The notes: generated by a model from the letters alone, not told the origin. A stretch of DNA of 64,000 nucleotides from Bacteroidaceae bacterium (GCA_017633615.1 JAGBPB010000058.1:43608-107607), one strand, 5' to 3'. Counted from the stretch's first letter, positions 45,282-55,610 are shown. Numbers and translations: made by a program.

Positions 45282-46589
45282 TTATTTGGAGAGGAGTGCG
45301 TCAATGTGCTTTTGGGCGGTGCTGCAAACCTCTGCGGCGTTCATAGATAGGCACTTGCGGTTTTTTACCACAATCTTTCCGTTTACAATTACGGTATCCA
45401 CATCTGATGCATGAGCGCTGTAAACAAGTTCTGATATCAGGTTTGTATGCGGATAGAGGTGCGGTTTTTCTATGTCAACAAGCAGGATATCGGCGAATGC
45501 GCCCGGGGTGAGAACGCCCAGCTCTCCTTCGCGGCCTATGGCTTTCGCACCGTTCACGGTAGCCATCTGCAGAGCAGTGTATGCGGGGATGGCGCAGGGG
45601 TCAAGTGTGCTTGCTTTCTGAAGCAGTGAAGCGGAGCGCATCTCCTCCCACATATCAAGGTCATTGTTTGATGAAGCACCGTCCGTACCTATTGATACGT
45701 TGATCCCGGCATCAAGCAATTTCTTGACAGGAGCAATGCCTGAGGCAAGTTTCATGTTGCTCTGTGGGTTGTGGGCTACGGATACTTTGCGGTCTGCCAG
45801 TATCTTAATGTCATTGTCAGACAGAACCACACAATGGGCGGCCAGAGTGGGGCGGTCAAACAAACCTTCCTTGTCAAAGTATTCAGTAGGGCTCATGCCG
45901 TATTGGGCGCGTGCATTGGAATCCTCAACAGTAGTTTCTGCCAAATGTACGTGACTGCCCACGTTAAGCTCTGCGGCAAGTGAAATGGAGCGTTTGAGAT
46001 TATCTTTTGATAAGGTATATATTGCGTGTGGGCCCATCCACATTGAAACCAACGGGCTTGCGGAGAACCTTTTCCGGACCTGACGCCAGTCATTTTCAAA
46101 ATGCTCCATCCTGAAATCCATGGGGCAGGGACTAACTAAAGCACGTATTCCGGCGCTTTCAGCAGCCTGGGCAACCGCCTCTTCATAAGGATACATATCC
46201 ACAAATGTGGTAGTGCCTCCCATCAGCATCTCCAGAATACCCAGCCTTGCGCCGTCATAAACTTCCTGATATCCCATTTTACCCTCTACAGGCCAGATGT
46301 GCTGCTCCAGCCACTCCATAAGGGGTACATCATCAGAAATACCGCGCAGCAGGGCCATAGCAACGTGTGTATGGGTGTTGATCAGACCTGGCATAACTAT
46401 CATACCTGAAGCATCTATCCGCATGCAGTCTGGGGCGTGTCTTTCATAGAACTCCTGAGCCGCATCTTTGTCTTTGCTTACAAATGTGATGCGTTCATTT
46501 TCTATACCTAAATAGCCTTTAAAATAGAGTTCCTGCCCCTGATAGGCAGTCATAGGCAGTATTATGCCGTTATCTATAAGAATATTCAT
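45282..46589 (-). CDS. MtaD-like amidohydrolase (MTA/SAH or related deaminase)
   Basis: 435 residues from ATG 46589. Metal-binding motif GLINTHTHVAM, then SHVHLAETTVED, LAAHCVVLSDNDI and the Asp in SIGTDGASSNNDLDM, the order of the TrzN/AtzA-MtaD amidohydrolases. Family members deaminate 5'-methylthioadenosine, S-adenosylhomocysteine or other nucleosides, cytoplasmically. The methionine genes metY and metA 5 kb away are consistent with a role in S-adenosylmethionine by-product salvage, but that is inference. A -7 box TACTTTTG lies at 46609-46616. Confidence 0.87.
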   Translation of the reverse strand: MNILIDNGIILPMTAYQGQELYFKGYLGIENERITFVSKDKDAAQEFYERHAPDCMRIDASGMIVMPGLINTHTHVAMALLRGISDDVPLMEWLEQHIWPVEGKMGYQEVYDGARLGILEMLMGGTTTFVDMYPYEEAVAQAAESAGIRALVSPCPMDFRMEHFENDWRQVRKRFSASPLVSMWMGPHAIYTLSKDNLKRSISLAAELNVGSHVHLAETTVEDSNARAQYGMSPTEYFDKEGLFDRPTLAAHCVVLSDNDIKILADRKVSVAHNPQSNMKLASGIAPVKKLLDAGINVSIGTDGASSNNDLDMWEEMRSASLLQKASTLDPCAIPAYTALQMATVNGAKAIGREGELGVLTPGAFADILLVDIEKPHLYPHTNLISELVYSAHASDVDTVIVNGKIVVKNRKCLSMNAAEVCSTAQKHIDALLSK

Positions 46590-46608
46590 TGTCGCGTTTT
46601 CTTTCTTG

Positions 46609-46616
46609 CAAAAGTA
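46609..46616 (-). promoter_or_regulatory. -7 box upstream of the deaminase (TACTTTTG)
   Basis: On the minus strand TACTTTTG matches TAnnTTTG, 20 bp before the ATG at 46589. The -33 element is not at the usual spacing. Confidence 0.4.
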
Positions 46617-46658
46617 ATGAATTCCTGGCAAATCATCCATTTTATTACTTCTGCCATT

Positions 46659-46690
46659 AAAAAACGCGCTCCTGACGATGTCGGGAGCGC
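46659..46690 (-). terminator. Intrinsic terminator of the alpha/beta hydrolase gene
   Basis: On the minus strand GCGCTCCCGA and TCAGGAGCGC pair over 10 bp with one G-U, followed by six T residues. It ends transcription coming from 46716-47822 before the deaminase promoter. Confidence 0.9.
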
Positions 46691-46715
46691 ATTGTATTTA
46701 TATGTCAACCAGTTC

Positions 46716-47822
46716 TTACTTGATGTTCTTGCGTTCAATTGACCAGCCGGCCATCTTGCTTACGCCCGGCTCTGCACCGGTAAACATCGTGCTGGCCTCC
46801 TTGTCGCCCTTGAGCCACCACTTGAGCCATGCTCCGGCAACCTTTGCATAGTCACCGCCAAAGGGCTGCATGTAGGTACCGCCGTGACCTATGCCGTCCA
46901 GGCTAACCAGGCATGCGGGCATTGTGCCAGACATACGCTTGAAGTCATCATTGCCGTTGTCCCATGCTATATCGGTAGAACCGCCCAGGATCCAGATAAC
47001 TGATTTCTGCTTCATCTTGGCAAGGCTTGCCTTGTCTTCACTGTCATCACTGCCAAAGAAACCGCTGTTCATGACCATGATGGTCTTGATGCGGGCGTCA
47101 TCCAGCATGTGGAGAGCCTGAAGACCGCCGCATGACATACCTGCTGCTGCAATATTGTCAATATCAAGCTTGCCGTAGTAGGGGCTGTTCTTATCAGAAT
47201 TCTGTGCGATAGCCCACTCAAGAGCCTGCTTCAGGCCTTCAGGGTCACCCATGGACATGCCGCCGCCACCCATCTGTGGCATACCGCCGCCCATACCGCC
47301 GGGCATTCCGCCCATACGGGGCATACCGCCGCCTTGGCCACCCTGGGGAGCACCCTGGGGACGCTGGCCGCCGCCCATCTGAGGCATACCGCCACCGGGC
47401 ATACCGCCACCGGGGAATCCGCCGCCCATCTGAGGCATACCGCCTCCCATGCCGCCCATACGGGGAACATCACCGGTCTGACCGGGACGCGGAGCCTCCT
47501 GCTGCTGGTAGTTGCTGGGGCCTATTGCAACAATCAGGAAACCCTGTGATGCAACATCATTCAGGAAATTAACGTGACCGCTGGGAGAGTTGGCGCAACC
47601 GCCGTTACCCCAAACCAGCACCGGCAGAAGGTTACCCTTGCCGAACTTGCTGATGTCCTGCGGACGGAAAATAGTGTGTGTGGCAAGTGATGATTCCTCC
47701 ATCATGATTGCTTTGTAGGGACCTGAACCGCCTTCCTCAACGATTCTTGAATTCTGCGCCTGCATAGGCACTGCAGCTAAGGCTGTTACGGCAATGGCTG
47801 CAAAAAACAGATTTTTTCTCAT
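46716..47822 (-). CDS. Secreted alpha/beta hydrolase with large Gly-Met-Pro low-complexity insertion
   Basis: 368 residues. The signal peptide (LFFAAIAVTALAAVPMQA) precedes an alpha/beta hydrolase fold (LLPVLVWGNGGCANSPSGHV, GFLIVAIGPSNY). Residues ~114-194 are a low-complexity stretch of GGMP, MGG and QMGGG units inserted before the nucleophile elbow AAAGMSCGGLQAL, whose nucleophile position would be Ser at GMSCGG. The fold then resumes (SVIWILGGSTDIAWDNGNDD, ACLVSLDGIGHGGTY). The tract is longer than the GGF tract of the esterase at 33475, but similar in style. Function is unknown, probably secreted esterase-like. It is monocistronic with its own terminator. Confidence 0.8.
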   Translation of the reverse strand: MRKNLFFAAIAVTALAAVPMQAQNSRIVEEGGSGPYKAIMMEESSLATHTIFRPQDISKFGKGNLLPVLVWGNGGCANSPSGHVNFLNDVASQGFLIVAIGPSNYQQQEAPRPGQTGDVPRMGGMGGGMPQMGGGFPGGGMPGGGMPQMGGGQRPQGAPQGGQGGGMPRMGGMPGGMGGGMPQMGGGGMSMGDPEGLKQALEWAIAQNSDKNSPYYGKLDIDNIAAAGMSCGGLQALHMLDDARIKTIMVMNSGFFGSDDSEDKASLAKMKQKSVIWILGGSTDIAWDNGNDDFKRMSGTMPACLVSLDGIGHGGTYMQPFGGDYAKVAGAWLKWWLKGDKEASTMFTGAEPGVSKMAGWSIERKNIK

Positions 47823-47856
47823 AAAAATTATAGTTTGTATGTTTGGTTTTCTGCAT

Positions 47857-47864
47857 CAAATGTA
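47857..47864 (-). promoter_or_regulatory. -7 box of the minus-strand hydrolase (TACATTTG)
   Basis: On the minus strand TACATTTG is an exact TAnnTTTG match, 34 bp before the ATG at 47822. It is divergent from the transporter gene on the other side. Confidence 0.5.
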
Positions 47865-47887
47865 ACGCCATTTTTTTAATTATTATC

Positions 47888-47895
47888 TATATTCG
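47888..47895 (+). promoter_or_regulatory. -7 box variant of the OPT transporter (TATATTCG)
   Basis: TATATTCG differs from TAnnTTTG by one base and lies 36 bp before the ATG at 47932. No convincing -33 element was found. Confidence 0.35.
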
Positions 47896-47931
47896 CGTGT
47901 TGTTTTTGTACGGAACTAATTCAAATCAGAT

Positions 47932-49932
47932 ATGATGGAAGAAGAGAAAAAACCGGTCGAACTGCCGGAAAACGCTTATCGTGAACTAAAACAAGGTGAA
48001 TCATATGAGCCCATTATGAAACCCGACAGGGTTTATCCTGAGGCCAACCTATGGTCAGTGGGATGGGGTTTGCTTATGGCTGTATTGTTCTCAGCGGCAG
48101 CTGCATATCTTGGCCTTAAGGTAGGTCAGGTCTTTGAGGCTGCCATACCTATTGCCATCATAGCTGTAGGAGTATCAAGCGTAGCCAAGCGCAAGGGAGC
48201 ACTGGGTGAGAATGTAATCATTCAGTCAATCGGAGCCTGTTCCGGCGTTATCGTGGCCGGTGCTATCTTTACGCTCCCCGCACTCTATATTCTGCAGGCC
48301 AAGTATCCTGATATGACGGTTAATTTCATGCAGGTGTTCATCAGCTCCCTGCTGGGAGGCGTGCTGGGCATACTGTTCCTTATACCTTTCCGCAAATACT
48401 TTGTCAAGGATATGCACGGCAAGTATCCTTTCCCTGAGGCTACTGCAACCACGCAGGTGCTTATTTCAGGTGAGAAAGGTGCCGGCCAGGCCAAGCCTCT
48501 TGTGGTATCAGGTATAATAGGTGGTATATATGATTTCATAGTATCCACTTTCGGACTTTGGACTGAGACATTCACCACCAGGGTGTGTGCATGGGGCTCA
48601 GCCCTAGCCACAAAGGCCAAGCTGGTGTTCAGCATCAATACAGGTGCTGCCGTGCTTGGTCTGGGCTATATAGTAGGTCTTAAATACGCCTGCATCATTG
48701 CTGCGGGTTCAGCATTGGTTTGGTTTGTAATTGTTCCGCTGCTGCCTTTGTTCGGCGATGCGTTCCTGCAGTCACTTAATCCTGCAGTCACTGATGCTGT
48801 AGCACAGATGGAGCCGGAACAGATATTCTCCAGCTATGCCCGCCATATCGGTATCGGTGGTATCGCTATGGCCGGAATCATAGGAATCTGGAAATCATGG
48901 CCTGTTATCAAAGGTGCCGTAAGTCTTGCCGGACGTGAGCTCAAGGGCGGTAAGGGTACCGCAGGCGTTCAGGTGGAGCGTACACAGCGTGACCTGCCCA
49001 TGAAGATTGTCATCATAGGTATCATTGTGGCTCTTATAGCAGTGTTTGCATTCTTCTATTTTGGAGTGATGGATTTCAATCTGTTGCATGCCGTCGTAGG
49101 TATTCTGGTAGTTGGAATAATAGCGTTCCTGTTTACTACCGTTGCCGCCAACGCCATTGCCATTGTAGGTACCAACCCGGTTTCCGGTATGACCCTGATG
49201 ACTCTGATACTTGCTTCTGTTATTATGGTTGCAGTAGGTCTCAAGGGCACTCCCGGTATTGTATCGGCACTTATTATGGGTGGCGTGGTCTGCACTGCAC
49301 TCTCTATGGCAGGCGGTTTCATTACCGACCTCAAGATAGGTTACTGGCTGGGTTCTACTCCGGCCGTTCAGCAGGGCTGGAAGTTCCTGGGTACTCTGGT
49401 ATCGGCACTGACCGTGGGTGGCGTGCTTATAATTCTGAATAAGACTTACGGTTTTGTAGGTGAGAATGCGTTGGTGGCTCCGCAAGCCAATGCTATGGCT
49501 GCTGTTATCGATCCGCTGATGTCTGGCACAGGCGCACCCTGGTGGCTCTACGCTACGGGTGCTGTCATCGCCCTGATTCTTAACTTCTGCAAGATTCCGG
49601 CTCTGGCCTTTGCGCTGGGTATGTTCATCCCGTTCCAGCTCAATATACCGCTTGTAGTGGGCGGATTCATCAACTGGTACGTAAGCACACGTTCCATTGA
49701 TCCGGCTGTAAACACCGCACGCGTGGAGCATGGTACGCTGCTGGCATCCGGTTTCATTGCCGGTGGCGCACTGATGGGTGTAGTCAGTGCAGCATTGAGA
49801 TTTGCCGGACTTGACCTCTTTATGGCTGAGTCCTGGACCGGTTCTCATCTTGCCGAATGGCTTTCACTCATCATGTACGCTCTGCTTATCTGGTACTTTG
49901 TAAGGAGCGTAATGAAGCGCAAGACAGAGTAA
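47932..49932 (+). CDS. OPT-family oligopeptide transporter
   Basis: 666 residues, highly hydrophobic with about 15 TM helices. Family markers include the N-terminal NLWSVGWGLLMAVLFSAAAAY, the loop KYPFPEATATTQVLISGE and internal NAIAIVGTNPVSGMTLMTL. OPT proteins are proton-coupled importers of oligopeptides or metal chelates. The closest bacterial relatives are annotated as oligopeptide transporters, but substrates are rarely tested. It is followed by an oppositely oriented Lrp/AsnC gene, ending 16 bp away. Confidence 0.92.
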   Translation: MMEEEKKPVELPENAYRELKQGESYEPIMKPDRVYPEANLWSVGWGLLMAVLFSAAAAYLGLKVGQVFEAAIPIAIIAVGVSSVAKRKGALGENVIIQSIGACSGVIVAGAIFTLPALYILQAKYPDMTVNFMQVFISSLLGGVLGILFLIPFRKYFVKDMHGKYPFPEATATTQVLISGEKGAGQAKPLVVSGIIGGIYDFIVSTFGLWTETFTTRVCAWGSALATKAKLVFSINTGAAVLGLGYIVGLKYACIIAAGSALVWFVIVPLLPLFGDAFLQSLNPAVTDAVAQMEPEQIFSSYARHIGIGGIAMAGIIGIWKSWPVIKGAVSLAGRELKGGKGTAGVQVERTQRDLPMKIVIIGIIVALIAVFAFFYFGVMDFNLLHAVVGILVVGIIAFLFTTVAANAIAIVGTNPVSGMTLMTLILASVIMVAVGLKGTPGIVSALIMGGVVCTALSMAGGFITDLKIGYWLGSTPAVQQGWKFLGTLVSALTVGGVLIILNKTYGFVGENALVAPQANAMAAVIDPLMSGTGAPWWLYATGAVIALILNFCKIPALAFALGMFIPFQLNIPLVVGGFINWYVSTRSIDPAVNTARVEHGTLLASGFIAGGALMGVVSAALRFAGLDLFMAESWTGSHLAEWLSLIMYALLIWYFVRSVMKRKTE

Positions 49933-49947
49933 AAGGATTCTGAATAA

Positions 49948-50448
49948 TCAGATTGAGAGACCGAAAGTCTTTTTGATGGGGCTCATCACGAACATGGACT
50001 GGATGGAGCCCACGGTATCGGTGGTGCCCAGTACGTTCATGATGAACTCCTTGTAGCTGCGCATATCAGGGCAATAAACCTTGAGCAGGTAATCAAATTC
50101 ACCCGATATGTTGTAGCACTCAGCCACCTCTTTCATATTACGCGCGGCCTCCTCAAAGTTGTGTGCTGTCTCGCGGGTCATCTCACGCAGCTTGACGCAG
50201 CAGAACACCACGAATCCCAGATTAAGCTTCTCAGGATCAAGTACTGCTATATACTTCTTTATATAACCCTCGCGCTCCAGACGCTTCTGGCGCTCAAACA
50301 CCGGGGTGGTGGACAGATGTACCTTTGCGGCAAGTTCCTTGGTTGTAAGACGTGAATTTTCCTGCAGGCAGGTCAGGATTTTGATGTCTGTGGCATCCAG
50401 TTCACCGGCTTTTGGCTCAATCAGAGTTGAAATATTCTCCTTTTCCAT
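49948..50448 (-). CDS. Lrp/AsnC-family transcriptional regulator
   Basis: 166 residues, normal length. The N-terminal winged helix-turn-helix is DIKILTCLQENSRLTTKELA-type (residues ~22-65), with LSTTPVFERQKRLEREGYI as the recognition region, followed by an RAM/AsnC effector domain (YNISGEFDYLLKVYCPDM). It binds DNA as octamers and senses an amino acid. It is divergent from metY, so both could share a regulatory region (50449-50606); methionine or a related amino acid is a candidate effector. That is inference from context. Confidence 0.92.
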   Translation of the reverse strand: MEKENISTLIEPKAGELDATDIKILTCLQENSRLTTKELAAKVHLSTTPVFERQKRLEREGYIKKYIAVLDPEKLNLGFVVFCCVKLREMTRETAHNFEEAARNMKEVAECYNISGEFDYLLKVYCPDMRSYKEFIMNVLGTTDTVGSIQSMFVMSPIKKTFGLSI

Positions 50449-50490
50449 AGCTTTTATACGTTTTTGTATTCTGTTATTCTGTGATTTTGC

Positions 50491-50499
50491 GCAAAGGTA
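50491..50499 (-). promoter_or_regulatory. -7 box of the Lrp/AsnC gene (TACCTTTGC)
   Basis: On the minus strand TACCTTTG matches the consensus, 43 bp before the ATG at 50448. It lies in the same gap as the divergent metY promoter, whose -33 box begins 29 bp away. Confidence 0.55.
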
Positions 50500-50527
50500 G
50501 TTTGTTTTTCCTTAATAACATAATATG

Positions 50528-50559
50528 TTTGGTGGAATTTTCTAACGGCCGTAACTTTG
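50528..50559 (+). promoter_or_regulatory. metY promoter (TTTG-N20-TAACTTTG)
   Basis: TTTG at 50528-50531 and TAACTTTG at 50552-50559 are 20 bp apart, an exact Bacteroidetes promoter. The predicted leader is about 40 nt. Confidence 0.75.
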
Positions 50560-50606
50560 CATCGTCAAAAGAACAAAAACGGATTAATCAATAAAAACAT
50601 ACAATT

Positions 50607-51893
50607 ATGGCAAACAACAAACTTCATCTTGAGACTCTTGCTCTCCATGTAGGCCAGGAACAGGCCGATCCCGCTTCTGATGCACGCGCAGTGCCTATTT
50701 ATCAGACAACTTCTTACGTATTCCGTAACTCACAGCATGCAGCTGACCGCTTTGGTCTGCGTGATGCAGGTAATATCTATGGCCGTCTGACCAACTCAAC
50801 GCAGGACGTTCTTGAGAAGCGTATCGCAGCTCTTGAGGGTGGCGTAGCCGCTCTGGCAGTGGCATCAGGCGCAGCAGCCGTAACATACGCTCTGCAGAAC
50901 ATCGCCCAGGCCGGTGACCACATCGTAGCCGCAAACAACCTGTACGGCGGCTCATTCAACCTTATCACACACACGCTCTCAACACAGGGCATCACCAATA
51001 CCATTGTCGATGTAAATGACCTGGAGGCTCTTGAGAAAGCCATCCAGCCTAATACCAAGGCTATCTATGCCGAGACATTCGGTAATCCCAACAGTGACGT
51101 TACCAACCTTGATGAGGTGGCACGCATTGCCCATAAGCACGGCATCGTATTTATCGTGGATAACACATTCGCTCCCATACTTATCCGTCCGCTGGAGCAC
51201 GGCGCTGACATCGTGGTGCACTCTGCTACCAAGTTCATCGGCGGTCACGGTTCATCGCTGGGCGGTATCATCGTTGACGGCGGTACTTTCAACTGGAAGG
51301 CCAACCCTGACAAGTATCCTACACTTGCCAAGCCAGATCCCTCATACCACGGTGCAGTATTTGCCGATGTTGCCGGCGTAGCAGCCTTTGTAACCCGTAT
51401 CCGTGCGGTGATACTGCGCGATACCGGTGCTGCCATCAGCCCCTTCAACGCATGGATCCTGCTGCAGGGTGTCGAGTCTCTGCCTCTGCGCATAGAGCGT
51501 CACGTGGAGAATGCTCTCAAGGTCGTAGAGTACCTCTCCAAGCACCCCAAGGTAGCTAAGGTAAACCATCCTTCACTGCCTGATCACAGAGATCACAAGC
51601 TGTATCAGAAATACTTCCCCAACGGTGGCGGTTCAATCTTTACCTTTGAGGTAAACGGCACCCAGGAGGATACCTGGAAGTTCATCGACTCACTGCAGAT
51701 ATTCTCACTGCTGGCCAATGTGGCCGATGTAAAGAGCTTGGTAATACATCCTTACACCACCACTCACTCACAGATGAGCTCAAAGGAGCTGGCCGAGCAG
51801 CACATTACTCCAACAACAGTACGTCTTTCAATCGGTGTTGAACATGTTGATGATATCATTGCTGATCTTGATCAGGCTTTTGCCAAAATATGA
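50607..51893 (+). CDS. metY: O-acetylhomoserine sulfhydrylase (aminocarboxypropyltransferase)
   Basis: 428 residues, the size of MetY rather than shorter MetB or MetC. Motifs are LHVGQEQADPASDARAVPIY, YGRLTNSTQDVLEKRIA, the PLP Lys in HSATKFIGGHGSSLGG, and IHPYTTTHSQMSSKEL. It condenses O-acetylhomoserine with sulfide to make homocysteine and acetate, a direct sulfhydrylation route. The downstream metA carries the acetyl-CoA marker Glu111, so substrate supply matches. Its own promoter is well formed. Confidence 0.93.
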   Translation: MANNKLHLETLALHVGQEQADPASDARAVPIYQTTSYVFRNSQHAADRFGLRDAGNIYGRLTNSTQDVLEKRIAALEGGVAALAVASGAAAVTYALQNIAQAGDHIVAANNLYGGSFNLITHTLSTQGITNTIVDVNDLEALEKAIQPNTKAIYAETFGNPNSDVTNLDEVARIAHKHGIVFIVDNTFAPILIRPLEHGADIVVHSATKFIGGHGSSLGGIIVDGGTFNWKANPDKYPTLAKPDPSYHGAVFADVAGVAAFVTRIRAVILRDTGAAISPFNAWILLQGVESLPLRIERHVENALKVVEYLSKHPKVAKVNHPSLPDHRDHKLYQKYFPNGGGSIFTFEVNGTQEDTWKFIDSLQIFSLLANVADVKSLVIHPYTTTHSQMSSKELAEQHITPTTVRLSIGVEHVDDIIADLDQAFAKI

Positions 51894-51922
51894 TAAAGTG
51901 TCCAAGTTGTTTTAAGTTTAAC

Positions 51923-51930
51923 TAATTTTG
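51923..51930 (+). promoter_or_regulatory. metA -7 box (TAATTTTG)
   Basis: TAATTTTG matches TAnnTTTG, 63 bp upstream of the metA ATG. A TTG at 51907-51909 is closer than the normal spacing, so the promoter is uncertain. It lies directly before the leader hairpin. Confidence 0.45.
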
Positions 51931-51972
51931 CCAACGTATTCACTGCCTCTTTAAGGGGTGGTGAATCGTTGG
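51931..51972 (+). promoter_or_regulatory. Long hairpin between metY and metA (leader element or terminator)
   Basis: Nested arms pair: CCAACG/CGTTGG, ATTCAC/GTGAAT and CCTC/GGGG (with one T-G pair) around the loop TTTAA, interrupted by a 1-nt bulge and a 2x2 internal loop. About 16 bp of pairing end 21 nt before the ATG at 51994. No T-run follows directly, so it is more likely a metA leader element than a metY terminator. It does not match any SAM riboswitch I know. Confidence 0.5.
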
Positions 51973-51993
51973 TTTTACAATAAACAGTATAAG

Positions 51994-52911
51994 ATGCCTC
52001 TCAAACTGCCCGATAAACTGCCTGCAATTGAGATTCTCAAAGGTGAGAATATATTCGTGATGGATACCTCCAGGGCATCGCACCAGGATATCCGTCCGCT
52101 GCGGATTGTAATTCTGAACCTGATGCCTATCAAGATTACCACTGAGACAGACCTTATCAGGTTGCTTTCAAACACGCCACTTCAGATAGAGCTCAAGCTG
52201 ATGAAGCTACGCAGTCATACCTCAAAGAATACTCCGGTGGAGCATATGAGGGTGTTCTATGAGACTTTTGAGAGCATGCGTGATGAGAAGTTTGACGGTT
52301 TTATCGTGACAGGTGCCCCTTTGGAACAGATGGAGTTTGAGGATGTTGAGTATTGGAATGAGCTGACTGAGATCTTTGACTGGGCCCGCACTCATGTAAC
52401 ATCTACGCTCTATATCTGCTGGGCTGCCCAGGCTGCCATGTACCATTTCTACGGCGTGCCCAAATATCCGCTGCCTGAGAAGATGTTCGGCATTTTCAAG
52501 CACAATACCATAAATGAACCTCTGCCGTTATTCCGCGGTTTTGATGATGAGTTTTATGCTCCCCATAGCCGCCACTCTGAGGTACGCAGGGCGGATATAC
52601 TGGCTCATCCTGAGCTCAAGATCCTTTCTGAATCCGATGAGGCCGGAGTCTTTATGGTTTCTGCCCGTGGCGGACGCGAGGTTTTCATCACAGGTCATAT
52701 GGAATATTCTCCCAATACTCTTGACAAGGAATATAAACGTGATCTGGACAAGGGGCTGCCAATTGCCAAGCCCAAGCATTATTATCGGAATGATGACCCC
52801 TCAAAGGGGCCGTTGGACCGGTGGCGTGCCCATGCCAACCTGTTCTACTCAAACTGGCTCAACTACTACGTATACCAGGAGACTCCGTATAACCTCCAGG
52901 AAATAAAATAA
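51994..52911 (+). CDS. metA: Homoserine O-acyltransferase, probably acetyl-CoA dependent
   Basis: 305 residues from ATG 51994; with this start the catalytic residues fall at the E. coli numbers: Cys142 (LYICWAAQA), His235 and Glu237 (ITGHMEYSP). An earlier GTG at 51958 lies inside the leader hairpin. Position 111 is Glu ([10 protein letters not shown]). In published MetA work, Glu111 favours acetyl-CoA and Gly111 favours succinyl-CoA. The protein is therefore likely to make O-acetylhomoserine, which MetY upstream uses, even though the family name is homoserine O-succinyltransferase. Reaction inferred from that residue and from the neighbouring gene. Confidence 0.93.
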   Translation: MPLKLPDKLPAIEILKGENIFVMDTSRASHQDIRPLRIVILNLMPIKITTETDLIRLLSNTPLQIELKLMKLRSHTSKNTPVEHMRVFYETFESMRDEKFDGFIVTGAPLEQMEFEDVEYWNELTEIFDWARTHVTSTLYICWAAQAAMYHFYGVPKYPLPEKMFGIFKHNTINEPLPLFRGFDDEFYAPHSRHSEVRRADILAHPELKILSESDEAGVFMVSARGGREVFITGHMEYSPNTLDKEYKRDLDKGLPIAKPKHYYRNDDPSKGPLDRWRAHANLFYSNWLNYYVYQETPYNLQEIK

Positions 52912-53877
52912 TTATTTAAAGAGGAAGAAGGCGTAAAAAGCGTAAGCTGTAAACAGAAGGATGCCAGCCATGCGGCCAAGGCGTCCTTTTCTTTTCCATG
53001 GGCTTATGAAAAGTAACAAGGCAGCGGCAAACAGCAGCATGATGATGTAATCAGCGCGGTACTGTGCAAAGTCAAACATTATAGGCCTTATCGATGCCGA
53101 TACGCCAAGCACGCACAGTATGTTGAAAATGTTGGAGCCTATGATGTTGCCTATGGAGATATCCATCTCCTTCTTTACGGCGGCAGCCACTGACGCGGCC
53201 AGTTCAGGCAGGCTGGTACCCAGGGCAACGATAGTGAGTCCTATCACCTTGTCACTTACCCCCAGAGCCTTGGCCATTGCTGAGGCTCCGTCCACAAGCA
53301 GGTCAGCACCGAATGACAGCATTGCGCAAGAGAGTATTATAAGCAGCAGGGCTATAACGGGCTTCATAATCTTCTTGTTGTCCGTGCTATTCAGGGAATC
53401 ATCATCATGACGCTTGGTGCGTCCGTTCTTAATTGAGATTACCGTAAACAGGATCAGGCAGGCAAACAGTACAAACCCTTCAGTTCTTGTTATGCCTGAG
53501 CTCAGTGAAAATACCAGCAGCAGTACTGAAGCAACTATCATTATCAGTCCGTTTGCGGTAACCTTGCTGTTGTCAGTGTCAATGGGGTATATCAATGCCG
53601 TAAGTCCCAGGATTAGGCCAATGTTGGCTATGTTTGAGCCTACAACATTGCCTACTGCAATGCCGGAACTGCCTTTAATGGCAGAGATAAGGCTTACCAG
53701 CAGTTCGGGGGCCGATGTTCCGAATGCCACTATTGTCATTCCTATCACAAGCGGTGAAATACGGAAACGGCGTGCCAACGCCACTCCTCCGTCAACCAGC
53801 CAGTCGCCGCCTAAAAACAGCAGAACAAATCCTCCGATAATCTGAGCGGCAATAATTATTATCTCTGTTGCATTCAT
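52912..53877 (-). CDS. CaCA-family Na+/Ca2+ exchanger (YrbG-like)
   Basis: 321 residues from ATG 53877, with ~10 TM segments in two inverted halves. Each half has an alpha repeat: VIGMTIVAFGTSAPELLVSL and VIGLTIVALGTSLPELAASV, both with the conserved GTS-PE core. It exchanges Ca2+ for Na+ or H+ at the inner membrane. It converges on metA, whose stop codon abuts its own. A second member of this family is cut by the right window edge. Confidence 0.93.
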   Translation of the reverse strand: MNATEIIIIAAQIIGGFVLLFLGGDWLVDGGVALARRFRISPLVIGMTIVAFGTSAPELLVSLISAIKGSSGIAVGNVVGSNIANIGLILGLTALIYPIDTDNSKVTANGLIMIVASVLLLVFSLSSGITRTEGFVLFACLILFTVISIKNGRTKRHDDDSLNSTDNKKIMKPVIALLLIILSCAMLSFGADLLVDGASAMAKALGVSDKVIGLTIVALGTSLPELAASVAAAVKKEMDISIGNIIGSNIFNILCVLGVSASIRPIMFDFAQYRADYIIMLLFAAALLLFISPWKRKGRLGRMAGILLFTAYAFYAFFLFK

Positions 53878-53922
53878 CGAGCGCAAAGTTAACGTTAATT
53901 CTGTTGACTTTGTCTCAAATAG

Positions 53923-55506
<1,584 letters not shown>

Positions 55507-55507
55507 C

Positions 55508-55610
55508 GTTGGCATTGGCTTTGGCATTGGCATTGGCATTGGCCCTTCAGTGGCCTTCAGCCGAATGCTACGCACCGGATGGTTAGCTAAAGCCAACGCA
55601 AACGCCAAAG
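55508..55610. repeat. GCCAAN/TTGGC hexamer repeat with inverted arms between atpD and atpC
   Basis: TTGGCATTGGC-type units occupy 55508-55543. After a direct repeat CCTTCAG (twice, 55544-55560), the complementary strand form GCTAAAGCCAACGCAAACGCC lies at 55586-55606. The two can form an imperfect long hairpin. The right arm reads AKANANAK in the atpC frame. Confidence 0.8.

Noticed and set aside
48895..49848. Long minus-strand open frame opposite the OPT transporter
   Set aside because: It lies fully antisense to a well-supported transporter. Its translation is a Gln/His/Arg/Ser-rich mix with no motifs or promoter.
51931..51993. SAM-II-like riboswitch before metA
   Set aside because: The hairpin lacks the pseudoknot layout and conserved tail known for SAM-II. 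Kept only as an unassigned structured element.
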